Origin: Micromonospora echinofusca
GTDB taxonomy: Bacteria > Actinomycetota > Actinomycetes > Mycobacteriales > Micromonosporaceae
NCBI RefSeq assembly: GCF_900091445.1
Contig: NZ_LT607733.1
Span: forward strand, 1,691,501 to 1,755,500
Length of the DNA: 64,000 bases
Reading direction: 5' to 3'
Position numbers and translations under genes: made by a program. Under the pieces are notes generated by a model that ran no database searches, was not told the DNA's origin, and worked only from the letters and a program-made list of their open reading frames with translations. Positions 54,842-62,111 of this stretch are shown here, piece by piece. The first letter of the stretch is position 1, and every line of letters starts with the position of its first letter.

Positions 54842-56191
54842 TCAGGGGAGGGGGGTGAGGGCCTTCGCGTACGGCGGGGGGACGTGGTTCGGGCCGCCCG
54901 GGGTGAAGACGTCCGAGGTGGCCGCCGCCGACCAGGCCGTCGCCGGAACCGCGTCGACCAGGGCGCGTACGACCGGGGCGTCGCGCCACTGGTCCTGCTC
55001 GGCGAGCAGGCTCAACGCCACCACCGACTCCTCCACCTCGCCGACGCACTCGAACGGCTTGTGCCCGTCCACGCCGAGCAGCTCCCGGTAGCCGGGGATC
55101 TGCGAGGAGTCGGCGAGCAGGTCGCCGCCGAAGATGTGGGTGACCCGCTCGCGGGACATGAACGGCGCCATGGCCAGGAAGACGAACCGGCACTTCGGGC
55201 AGTCGCGGCACCAGCGCTCGCTGGCGTCGCGCAGCTTGAACGCGGCGTTGCAGCTGGTCACGACGTCGTCGTAGCGGTCGATCTCGGCGAACGCGCGGGC
55301 GATGTGCAGCTCCGACAGCGAGCGCAGCAGGGAGAAGTACGGCTCGGTCAGCCCGGCGTGCTCGGCCAGCGCCGCCCGCAGCAGCCCCTCCGCCTCCACG
55401 CCCTTGGACCACTGGTGGTTGATCTCGTGGCCGTTCCAGAGCAGGTTCGGGTCCGACGCGGACCGCTCGTTCGACATCACCACCGGGCCCAGCCCGTGCA
55501 GCACCGCCGTGGCGACCGCGATCAGCGAGTTGATCGCGGTGACCGGGATGTGGCCGTTGCGCGCTCCGGCGGCGTTCAGCTCGAACAGCACCGGGTCGAT
55601 GCGCCGCCGGGCGGCGAGCGGGGCCAGCCCGGACGCCTCGTTCACCGCGACGATCACGTGGTTGGGGTTGACCGAGAACGGCACCGGGTCGAACCCGGCC
55701 CGGCGCAGCGCCTCCAGGCTGACGATGGAGTCCTTGCCGCCGCCGACCGCGGAGAGCGGACGCCGGTCGGAGTCGTCGTACACCCGGGGGGCGGACACCT
55801 CGCCCGCCGGCACCTCCGGACGCAGTTCGAGCACGTGCGGCAGCTGGTTGCGGTACGCGTACTCCGCGAGGCCCTTGGTGTAGACGGCGGTGACCAGCTC
55901 GGCGGCGGCCGTGCCCAGCGGCGCCGGCAGCACCAGGCGGGGCGGGGCGGCGGCCTTGTAGTAGCTGACGCCGGCGACGACGTGCAGCAGCTCCAGCACC
56001 CGGCCGAGGGTCGCCACGGTCTCGTCCGACGGCGGCGCGTCCGGCAGGGGGAGGGTGACCACCTCGGTGAACCGCTGCTCGCCGTCGGGGCCGGTGAGGG
56101 CGTAGTCGAACAACACCTCCCCGGTGGAGAGGTCGATCGAGTAGGACGGGAAGGTGAAGGCGTCCATCCGCCGCAGCTGCTCATTGGGCAC
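54842..56191 (-). CDS. murL: UDP-MurNAc-L-Ala-L-Glu epimerase
   Basis: A 449-aa enzyme matching MurL, which epimerises the terminal L-Glu of UDP-MurNAc-L-Ala-L-Glu to D-Glu with ATP. Visible parts: the PP-loop-like ATP site VGGGKDSIVSLEALRRAGFD (residues 149-168), SNERSASDPNLLWNGHEINHQWSKG (240-264), and a late cysteine cluster (C314, C328, C331, C334 in ERWCRDCPKC). It lies head to head with a MurD-type ligase gene, the pair described in Xanthomonas as MurL and MurD2 and reported to occur in Micromonospora-type bacteria. It replaces the glutamate racemase route. Confidence 0.85.
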   Translation of the reverse strand: MPNEQLRRMDAFTFPSYSIDLSTGEVLFDYALTGPDGEQRFTEVVTLPLPDAPPSDETVATLGRVLELLHVVAGVSYYKAAAPPRLVLPAPLGTAAAELVTAVYTKGLAEYAYRNQLPHVLELRPEVPAGEVSAPRVYDDSDRRPLSAVGGGKDSIVSLEALRRAGFDPVPFSVNPNHVIVAVNEASGLAPLAARRRIDPVLFELNAAGARNGHIPVTAINSLIAVATAVLHGLGPVVMSNERSASDPNLLWNGHEINHQWSKGVEAEGLLRAALAEHAGLTEPYFSLLRSLSELHIARAFAEIDRYDDVVTSCNAAFKLRDASERWCRDCPKCRFVFLAMAPFMSRERVTHIFGGDLLADSSQIPGYRELLGVDGHKPFECVGEVEESVVALSLLAEQDQWRDAPVVRALVDAVPATAWSAAATSDVFTPGGPNHVPPPYAKALTPLP

Positions 56192-56280
56192 ACGCCATAC
56201 TAGGCCCTGGTTCGTCCGGCCGTGTCCGGCTGCGGCGGACCCGCCCCCGTCCCACCGTCGAGATCCCCCGAGGAGAGCCA

Positions 56281-57627
56281 GTGCGCCTGTCTGACCTGCG
56301 CGGACGTACCGTCGCCGTCTGGGGGGCCGGCCGGGAGGGCCGGGCCGCGGTGATCGCGATCGCCGCGCACGGCCCGGCCGACCTGGTCGCCGTCGACGAC
56401 AGCGCCAACTTCCTCAGCCTGCCCTGGGAGGGGCCCCTGGCCGAGGCGGCGCCGCTGGTCACCGGCGAGGAGGGCTTCGCCCGGCTGGCCGCCGCCGACG
56501 TGGTGGTCCGTTCGCCCGGCGTGCCGCAGACCCACCCGTGGCTGGTCGAGCTGCGCCGGCGCGGCGCGACCGTGACCCAGGGCACGGCGCTGTGGATGGC
56601 CGACCACGCCGCCCGTACGGTCGGCGTCACCGGCAGCAAGGGCAAGAGCACCACGTCCAGCCTGATCAGCCACCTGCTCGCCGCCGTGGACCGACCGAAC
56701 GTCTTCGGCGGCAACATCGGCGTGCCGACGCTGGACCTGCCGGAGGCGGAGCTGTACGTGCTGGAGCTCTCCAGCTACCAGTGCAGCGACCTGACGGACT
56801 CGCCGCGCGTGGCGGTGGTCACCTCGCTCTTCCCCGAGCACCTCGACGCGCACGGCGGCGAGCGCGAGTACTACCGCGACAAGCTCAACCTGCTGGCGCA
56901 CGGGCCGCGGACCGTGGTGGTCAACGGCGCCGACCCGAGGCTCGCCCTCGAACTGGGCGACCGCGCGGCGGTACGCGCCGGCCTGCCGGACACCGTCCAC
57001 GTGGCCGGCGGCGCGGACGGTACGCCCTGGTTCCACCTCGGCGACCGGCCGCTGTTCCCGCGCGCCGTGCTGCCGCTCGTGGGCCGGCACAACGAGGGCA
57101 ACCTCTGCGTGGCCCTCGCCGTGCTCGACGCGCTCGGCGTCGACGTGGTGGCCCGCAAGGACACCCTGGCCGTGGCGGTCGCCGGATTCCAGGGGCTGGC
57201 CCACCGGCTCACCGAGATCGCCGACCCGTCCGGCCTGACCTTCGTCGACGACACCCTCGCCACCAGCCCGTACGCGGCCATGCACGCCATCGACGCGTAC
57301 GAGGGGCGGCCGTTGACGGTGATCGTCGGCGGCACCGACCGGGGCCTGGACTACACGCCGCTGCGCGAGCACCTCGCGGAGCGCGAGCTCACCGTGCTCG
57401 GCATCCCCGACAGCGGCGCCCGGATCGTCGAGGCGCTCGCCGGGCTGCCGAAGGTGCGCACCGAGGTGGTCGACGACCTGGTCGCCGCCGTCCGGCTGGC
57501 CCGCGAGCTGACCCCGGCCGACGGGGTGGTGCTGCTCTCTCCGGCCGCGCCGAGCTACGGGCGGTTCCGTAACTTCGAGCACCGCTCCGAGGTCTTCGCC
57601 CAGGCCGTACGCGACACCGCCGGCTGA
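56281..57627 (+). CDS. murD2: MurD2-type ligase (UDP-MurNAc-L-Ala-L-Glu ligase)
   Basis: A 448-aa Mur ligase: N-terminal Rossmann domain, ATP site GVTGSKGKSTTSSLISHLL (115-133), ELSSYQCSD (162-170), FPEHLDAHGG (184-193) and K201 in YYRDKLN are the conserved Mur motifs; the C-terminal domain carries NVFGGNIGVP and SPAAPSYGRFRNFEHR. Because a murL gene is divergent at 89 bases, it is expected to add L-Glu rather than D-Glu. The specificity cannot be seen directly in the sequence. No ribosome binding site is striking (GAGGAGAG is present 6 bases upstream). Confidence 0.82.
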   Translation: MRLSDLRGRTVAVWGAGREGRAAVIAIAAHGPADLVAVDDSANFLSLPWEGPLAEAAPLVTGEEGFARLAAADVVVRSPGVPQTHPWLVELRRRGATVTQGTALWMADHAARTVGVTGSKGKSTTSSLISHLLAAVDRPNVFGGNIGVPTLDLPEAELYVLELSSYQCSDLTDSPRVAVVTSLFPEHLDAHGGEREYYRDKLNLLAHGPRTVVVNGADPRLALELGDRAAVRAGLPDTVHVAGGADGTPWFHLGDRPLFPRAVLPLVGRHNEGNLCVALAVLDALGVDVVARKDTLAVAVAGFQGLAHRLTEIADPSGLTFVDDTLATSPYAAMHAIDAYEGRPLTVIVGGTDRGLDYTPLREHLAERELTVLGIPDSGARIVEALAGLPKVRTEVVDDLVAAVRLARELTPADGVVLLSPAAPSYGRFRNFEHRSEVFAQAVRDTAG

Positions 57628-57628
57628 C

Positions 57629-58150
57629 TCAGCCCCGGTCGGCCGGCGTCGGGTCCGGCGTACGCGCGCCCGGCAGCAGCGCGGTGCCGGCGTCCCTGTC
57701 GTCGTCCTCGTCCGTGGTCTCCGGCCCGGTTGCCGGGGGCGTCGCGGCGGCGCCGGCCGGTTCGCGCCGCTTGTCGGGCGTCCAGGCGAAGGCGAGGGCC
57801 CCGCCGACCAGGGTCAGCAGCATCCCGATCAGGAAGCCGCCGAGGTTCGAGGTCAACCAGGAGACCAGCCCGAGCAGCAGCGACAGCACGGCGTAGAAGA
57901 CCCGCTGCTGCGGCGTGGCGATCAGCAGCACCCCGCAGAGCACCAGGACGGCCGGCACCAGGTACGCGGCCAGCCCCTGCGGCCCGACGTGCAGCAGCAC
58001 CCCGAGCGGCGCGCGCAGGGTCACGAGCATCTCCACGCCGCCGAGCGCGATGAGTACGCCGGCGGTGAACGGGCGGCCCCGCCGCCAGCGGCGCCAGCGC
58101 CCGCCGGGTCGGCGGGCGGCCGGCACCGGGTGGTGTCGTCCGGCGGTCAC
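57629..58150 (-). CDS. DUF6114 membrane protein
   Basis: A 173-aa protein with four predicted helices (PFTAGVLIALGGVEMLVTL, GLAAYLVPAVLVLCGVLLI, VFYAVLSLLLGLVSWLTSNLGGFLIGMLLTLVGGALAFAW) and a cytoplasmic acidic tail. GTG 58150 begins 1 base after the stop of the DUF6230 gene, so translation is coupled. It ends close to the murD2 stop. DUF6114 proteins are actinobacterial and always seem to travel with DUF6230; function unknown. Confidence 0.85.
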   Translation of the reverse strand: MTAGRHHPVPAARRPGGRWRRWRRGRPFTAGVLIALGGVEMLVTLRAPLGVLLHVGPQGLAAYLVPAVLVLCGVLLIATPQQRVFYAVLSLLLGLVSWLTSNLGGFLIGMLLTLVGGALAFAWTPDKRREPAGAAATPPATGPETTDEDDDRDAGTALLPGARTPDPTPADRG

Positions 58151-58151
58151 G

Positions 58152-58781
58152 TCAGCATCCGTCGGAGGTGAACGCCATGCGCAGGTTGGGCAGGTTGAAC
58201 ACGGCCGCCGTGGTGGCGTAGTTGTTCTGCCGCAGGTTGGTGATGGTCACCGTGTCGGCCTGCTGGGCGAAGACGCCGGGGTTGCCCTTCACGCCGGGCA
58301 CCTGGTCGAGGGTGCTGGCGTCCTGCCCGACGTTGATGTTCCGGAACGAGGCGTTGCCGGCGACCTCGTCGCCGTCGACGACCAGGGTGCGGGCGGTGAC
58401 CGGCTTGCCGTCGCCGCCGGCGGTGATCTTCAGATACACGCCGCCCAGGTTGATGCTCTGGCAGAGGTTGGTCAGCTCGGCCTTGTCGATCGCCGACACG
58501 ATCACCAGCACCTGACCGCCGGTGTCGCCCTGGTTGGGGCTGTCCGGGATCATCTGGTCGAGGGTGGCGAACTGCTCGAATCCCGTGCCGGTGAGCTTGT
58601 CGGCGGTGACGGTGAACGGCATGCCGGAGATGGCGAACTGGGCGCCCAACACGCCCTGGGCGGTCAGCACGACCATGCCGGCGGCGCCCGCGACGACGGT
58701 GCCCAGCGTGACGGCGAACCGGCGCCAGCGCACGCCGCTGCGCGGCGGATCGGGTTCGACCGGTGCGATCTGCTCCGACAT
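58152..58781 (-). CDS. DUF6230 membrane-anchored protein
   Basis: A 209-aa protein with one N-terminal membrane helix (FAVTLGTVVAGAAGMVVLTAQG) and an exposed beta-rich domain (QFAISGMPFTVTADKLTGTGFEQFATLDQM, VYLKITAGGDGKPVTARTLVVDGDEVAGNASFRNINVGQDAS). GGGAGCC precedes the ATG. It heads a pair with DUF6114; the TetR gene lies upstream on the same strand but is separated by a terminator and an own promoter. Function unknown; a cell-surface role is likely. Confidence 0.85.
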   Translation of the reverse strand: MSEQIAPVEPDPPRSGVRWRRFAVTLGTVVAGAAGMVVLTAQGVLGAQFAISGMPFTVTADKLTGTGFEQFATLDQMIPDSPNQGDTGGQVLVIVSAIDKAELTNLCQSINLGGVYLKITAGGDGKPVTARTLVVDGDEVAGNASFRNINVGQDASTLDQVPGVKGNPGVFAQQADTVTITNLRQNNYATTAAVFNLPNLRMAFTSDGC

Positions 58782-58849
58782 GACGGCTCCCTTTCGAGAT
58801 CAATTCATCCACGACAATGGGAAATCGGCTTGAGCGTTTGCGCAGGCTG

Positions 58850-58878
58850 AAGTTACCGCCGAGTAAATGGCTGGTCAA
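58850..58878 (-). promoter_or_regulatory. Promoter of the DUF6230-DUF6114 pair
   Basis: On the minus strand TTGACC (58873-58878), 17 bases, TAACTT (58850-58855). The inverted repeat TTACTCGGCGGTAA between the boxes is a candidate operator, possibly for the neighbouring TetR regulator. Confidence 0.55.
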
Positions 58879-58928
58879 CGGCTGGTGGGGACTGGTTGAG
58901 GCGGTATCTGCCAAATGCGGCCAAAGTG

Positions 58929-58946
58929 AAAAACCGCTGCGGTTTT
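58929..58946 (-). terminator. Terminator of the TetR gene
   Basis: AAAACCG-CAG-CGGTTTT followed by T-rich DNA, 11 bases after the TetR stop on its strand: a short AT-ended hairpin, unusual in this GC-rich window. Confidence 0.7.
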
Positions 58947-58956
58947 CGACCAGGCG

Positions 58957-59736
58957 TCAGGGGAGCGCGGCCGCCTCGCCGGTCGGCGCGCACGGCGCGG
59001 TCGTGCCCGGTCCGTCGGCCGGGCGGGCCAGCCGCGTCGCCCGGGCCGCGTCGTCGGGGCCGAGGAAGGGCGCGGTGGCCGCGTAGGTGAGCACCGGCAG
59101 CAACTGCGGCAGCTCCGCCGCCCGGCCCCGGGCCACCCAGCTGCGCACGGTGCCGTGGATCCCGCCGACCACGGTGGACACCAGCGCGTCGCGGTCCACG
59201 TCCACGGCCGTCGGGCCGGGGCCGGCGTCGGCGAAGAACCGGCGGAAGCTGAGGAGCAGCGCGTCGCGCTCCCGGCGGGCGTCCGGGCCGGCCGCGTCCA
59301 CCTCGACGAGCGCCATGCGGGCGAAGGCGGGCACGCTCGCCAGCACCTCCAGCAGGGTGCGCAGCGCGGCGCGGGCGGCGTCGGACCACGCCGGTCCGGC
59401 CTCGCGGTAGGCGCTCTCCATGAGCTGCGACAGCACGGCGATGCCGTGCCGGTATGCGGCGAGGAAGGCGTCCTCCTTGCCGTTGAAGAGGGCGTAGAAG
59501 GCCGGCCGGGTCACCCCGGCGGCGTGGCAGATGTCGGTGACCCGCGCGTTGTCGTAGCCCTTCGTCGCCACCTCCCGCACGAGCCCGTCGAAGAGGCGGT
59601 CCCGCTGGGTGGCGGCCACCGCCTCGGCGGAGAGCCGGCGCGGGCCGCGCTTGATCGCGCGGTCGGGGTCGCGGCCGGGTCGTGCGCCCGGCAGGGGCGC
59701 CGGATGCGGGCGGCGCGGCGTGGTCAACGTACCCAC
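58957..59736 (-). CDS. TetR-family transcriptional regulator
   Basis: A 259-aa repressor. The HTH is RDRLFDGLVREVATKGYDNARVTDICHAAGVTRPAFYALFNGKEDAFLAAY (residues about 44-94); the C-terminal ligand domain includes LLSFRRFFADAGPGPTAVDVDRDALVSTVVGGIHGTVRSWVARG. A Pro/Arg-rich N-terminal extension of about 40 residues precedes the HTH, so the GTG 59736 may be too early. It is divergent from a 32-aa ORF and a secreted-protein gene and upstream of DUF6230/DUF6114, which it may control together. Confidence 0.85.
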   Translation of the reverse strand: MGTLTTPRRPHPAPLPGARPGRDPDRAIKRGPRRLSAEAVAATQRDRLFDGLVREVATKGYDNARVTDICHAAGVTRPAFYALFNGKEDAFLAAYRHGIAVLSQLMESAYREAGPAWSDAARAALRTLLEVLASVPAFARMALVEVDAAGPDARRERDALLLSFRRFFADAGPGPTAVDVDRDALVSTVVGGIHGTVRSWVARGRAAELPQLLPVLTYAATAPFLGPDDAARATRLARPADGPGTTAPCAPTGEAAALP

Positions 59737-59748
59737 CTCTCGATTCGA

Positions 59749-59778
59749 TTGACTTTACGACCCTCCGGGGTTTATAAC
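59749..59778 (+). promoter_or_regulatory. Promoter of the small ORF and secreted-protein genes
   Basis: TTGACT (59749-59754), 18 bases, TATAAC (59773-59778); transcription would start near 59785, 75 bases before the small ORF. The spacer holds ACCCTCCGGGGT, a small palindrome that could be a repressor site. It is divergent from the TetR gene. Confidence 0.6.
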
Positions 59779-59859
59779 TTTCTGCACGCTCAGTCGGGAT
59801 CCCATTACCTTGGGTGATCTTCCGGATGGTCACCCTTCGACTCGTCGAAGGAGGGTCCG

Positions 59860-59958
59860 ATGGCCGCCATTATCGCGGAACAGGAGCGCCCTCCCAAGGC
59901 CGGAAAGACGCAGGTGACGCCGCTACGCCGCGGCACACCACGCCGCCCTGCCCGCTGA
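59860..59958 (+). CDS. 32-residue small ORF with strong ribosome binding site
   Basis: GAAGGAGGG lies 4 bases before ATG 59860, one of the best ribosome binding sites in the window. The frame encodes 32 residues: MAAIIAEQERPPKAGK then TQVTPLRRGTPRRPAR, an acidic start and a very basic, proline-rich end without a membrane segment. It is placed between the divergent promoter and the secreted-protein gene (147 bases to the next start), so it may be a leader peptide or a DNA/RNA-binding small protein. Translation unproven. Confidence 0.55.
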   Translation: MAAIIAEQERPPKAGKTQVTPLRRGTPRRPAR

Positions 59959-60104
59959 CGTCGCGACACCACCGCCACCGCCGCCCGGCCCGACGGCCGC
60001 CCGGCATCCTCCACCGCCGTCCGCGACGTGACGGCCCCCGACGCCCGCGCGGACACCTACGCCCGCGCCACGTGGATCACCCCCGTCCCCCGAAAGGAAG
60101 AGCC

Positions 60105-60785
60105 ATGCTCAGGTACGGACGAATCGGCGTGGGTCTCGCCACCCTCGCGCTGCTGACCGGTCTCGGCGCCGCCCCGGGCTCCGCCGCCGCCCCGACACCG
60201 CTCGCCAACAACGTGCTGACCTACCCGACGCCGGGTGGCACCGCCGTCGCCGTCAACGACGTGATCCAGGCCAGCCTCAGGACCGGCACCAACGCCACCT
60301 TCTACTCCTCCGCCACGGGCACCACCGGCGTGAAGTGCGCCGTATCCAGCTTCAGCGCCAAGGTGCTGAGCAACCCGGCGGCCCCGGGCACCGCCACCGA
60401 GAGCCTGACCGCACAGTCATTCACCAGCTGCACCACCAACGTCATCGGCACCACCGGGGTGCAGAGCGTGACCGTCCAGAACCTGCCGTACGCGACCTCG
60501 GTCACCAGCGCCGGCGTGGTCAAGATCAGCGGTACGGCGACGGCGCCGATCCAGAGCACCGTCGTGCTGAACTCGCTGCTCGGCACGATCACCTGCGTGT
60601 ACCGGACCGGCACCAACAGCCTGACCGGCACGGCGACCAACGCGAACAACTCGATCACCTTCACCAACCAGACGCTCACGAAGTTCTCCGGCCCCAGCCT
60701 CTGCTTCGGCACGGCGTACTTCTCCGCGGCGTACTCGCCGGTGCGCGACGCCACCAAGGGCAATAGCCCCGTCTACGTCAACTGA
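60105..60785 (+). CDS. Secreted protein of unknown function next to DUF6230 locus
   Basis: A 226-aa exported protein. AAGGAAGAG precedes ATG 60105. Signal peptide MLRYGRIGVGLATLALLTGLGAAPGSAAA, then a Thr/Ser/Asn/Ala-rich beta domain with four cysteines (VKCAVSS, FTSCTTN, ITCVYRT, SLCFGTA), probably two disulfides. Similar actinobacterial proteins are named Tat-pathway-signal or hypothetical and travel with DUF6230. No catalytic motif. Its stop overlaps the converging gene by 13 bases. Confidence 0.8.
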   Translation: MLRYGRIGVGLATLALLTGLGAAPGSAAAPTPLANNVLTYPTPGGTAVAVNDVIQASLRTGTNATFYSSATGTTGVKCAVSSFSAKVLSNPAAPGTATESLTAQSFTSCTTNVIGTTGVQSVTVQNLPYATSVTSAGVVKISGTATAPIQSTVVLNSLLGTITCVYRTGTNSLTGTATNANNSITFTNQTLTKFSGPSLCFGTAYFSAAYSPVRDATKGNSPVYVN

Positions 60786-61825
60786 CCGCGCCCCACCGGG
60801 CCGGCGTGCGGCGCTGCGTCGCGCGTCGGCCCCCGGCCGTGCGCCGACCAGCCGTCGCTCAGCGTCGCGTGCAGGGCGCGCATCGACCGGATGGCCGAGC
60901 GGATCTCCTGGAGGTAGCGGCCCGGGGTGAGCGCCGGCTCGGGCAGCCCGGCCACGTCGGGCAGGGCCGGGTCGACGCCGACGGTCTCGATCGCGCAGCC
61001 GTACGGCCCGGCGAGGGTGCGTAGCGCGTCGCAGTGCTGGAACGGCACGTAGATCGGCGCGGTCACCGTCAGCACCGGATCGCCGGCGCGCAGGCGGACG
61101 TGCTCGGCCCAGAACCGCTGGGTGTCGGCGGTGTGCGCGCGGCGCCGCGCCGGATCGCTGGACGGCGCCGCCAGCACCCGCACCGGCGGGCCGCCCGCCG
61201 GCCGGTACGTGCGCGACGACCAGGAGTGGTGCGGGTGCCCGGCGTCGCGACCGTCGTCCTCGGCCGGGGCGGCCACCGCGAACTCGCGCCGCACCGCGGC
61301 GTCCAGCGCCGCCACCTCCGTGTCGCAGGGCGGTACGCCGGCCGCGTCCAGGGCCCGGCACTCCACCTCGGACAGGGGGCGGAAGCTGCCCAGCACCGCC
61401 ACCTCGCCGGTGACCCGGGTGCCGGAGCGCAGCAGGTGCGCCGCGTACGCGACCCGGCGCTGGCAGGCGTGCGCCAACCCGCCGAGCACGACCAGGTGGG
61501 CGTAGCGCGGCCGGGCCGGCACCGCCGGACGCACCATGCCGAGCGCGGCGGCGGTGGCGAGGACCAGCCGCGCGGTGGCCGGGTCGAAGGCCGGCTCCCG
61601 GGCGTCCGGGCGCTCGCGGCCACCCCGGAAGTCCCAGTGCCGGGCCGAGAAGTCGTCGAGCCGGGCCAGCGTCGCCGCCAGGTCCCCGTCCGGCCAGTCG
61701 CCGCCGAAGTGCCCGACGAGGCCGCGCAGCGGCGCCGAGCCCACCCAGGCCCGTACGCCGGCCGTGATCGCCTCGGCGCTCGTGCCCGCCGCGCCGCTCG
61801 GGAGCGCCACCTCACCGGTCTGCAC
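60773..61825 (-). CDS. Uncharacterised protein, possibly DUF218/ElyC-like
   Basis: A protein of about 350 aa if it starts at GTG 61825 (longer frames reach 61918). It reads LVVLGGLAHACQRRVAYAAHLL early and RAHTADTQRFWAEHVRLRAGDPVLTVTAPIYVPFQHCDALRTLAGPYG late. The pairing of a VVLGG strand with a T-x-D-x-x-R-F-W...V-T-AP(I/L)-YVPF-Q block recalls the DUF218/ElyC fold, but the match is too weak to name. No signal or membrane span. It is an isolated gene, convergent with the secreted-protein gene. Confidence 0.65.
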   Translation of the reverse strand: MQTGEVALPSGAAGTSAEAITAGVRAWVGSAPLRGLVGHFGGDWPDGDLAATLARLDDFSARHWDFRGGRERPDAREPAFDPATARLVLATAAALGMVRPAVPARPRYAHLVVLGGLAHACQRRVAYAAHLLRSGTRVTGEVAVLGSFRPLSEVECRALDAAGVPPCDTEVAALDAAVRREFAVAAPAEDDGRDAGHPHHSWSSRTYRPAGGPPVRVLAAPSSDPARRRAHTADTQRFWAEHVRLRAGDPVLTVTAPIYVPFQHCDALRTLAGPYGCAIETVGVDPALPDVAGLPEPALTPGRYLQEIRSAIRSMRALHATLSDGWSAHGRGPTRDAAPHAGPVGRGQLT

Positions 61826-61988
61826 CGCCGGATCGTACCGGCGGCCGGGCCGGCGCCCGGGCGGGTCGTCGCCGCCCGGGGCGACGACTGTCGGGCGGCC
61901 GCCGAGCCGGGGGCACACCGACCCTTGTCCCCGCCGCCGGGTGGTGGCAGCGTGCGGTTACCGCGAACGCCGCTGAGAGGGTGCGACG

Positions 61989-62111
61989 ATGACCACCGAC
62001 GATCTGCCCGCCCGACACCGGGCCGTGCTTCCGTCCTGGATGCCGCTCAACCACGACGAGCCGATCGAGCTGGTCTCCGGCTCCCACGTGGCGGCGGGGG
62101 TGGCGGCGTGA
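61989..62111 (+). pseudogene. N-terminal remnant of a class III aminotransferase
   Basis: A 40-codon frame with GAGAGGG ribosome binding site encodes MTTDDLPARHRAVLPSWMP then LNHDEPIELVSGSHVAAGVAA, then TGA. RHRAVLPSW and DEPIELVSG are the usual opening of class III (omega-amino acid) aminotransferases that accompany mmsA, but the remaining 390 or so residues, including the PLP lysine, are missing. Its TGA overlaps the mmsA GTG as GTGA, so it now works as a leader for mmsA. This reads as an internal deletion. Confidence 0.55.
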
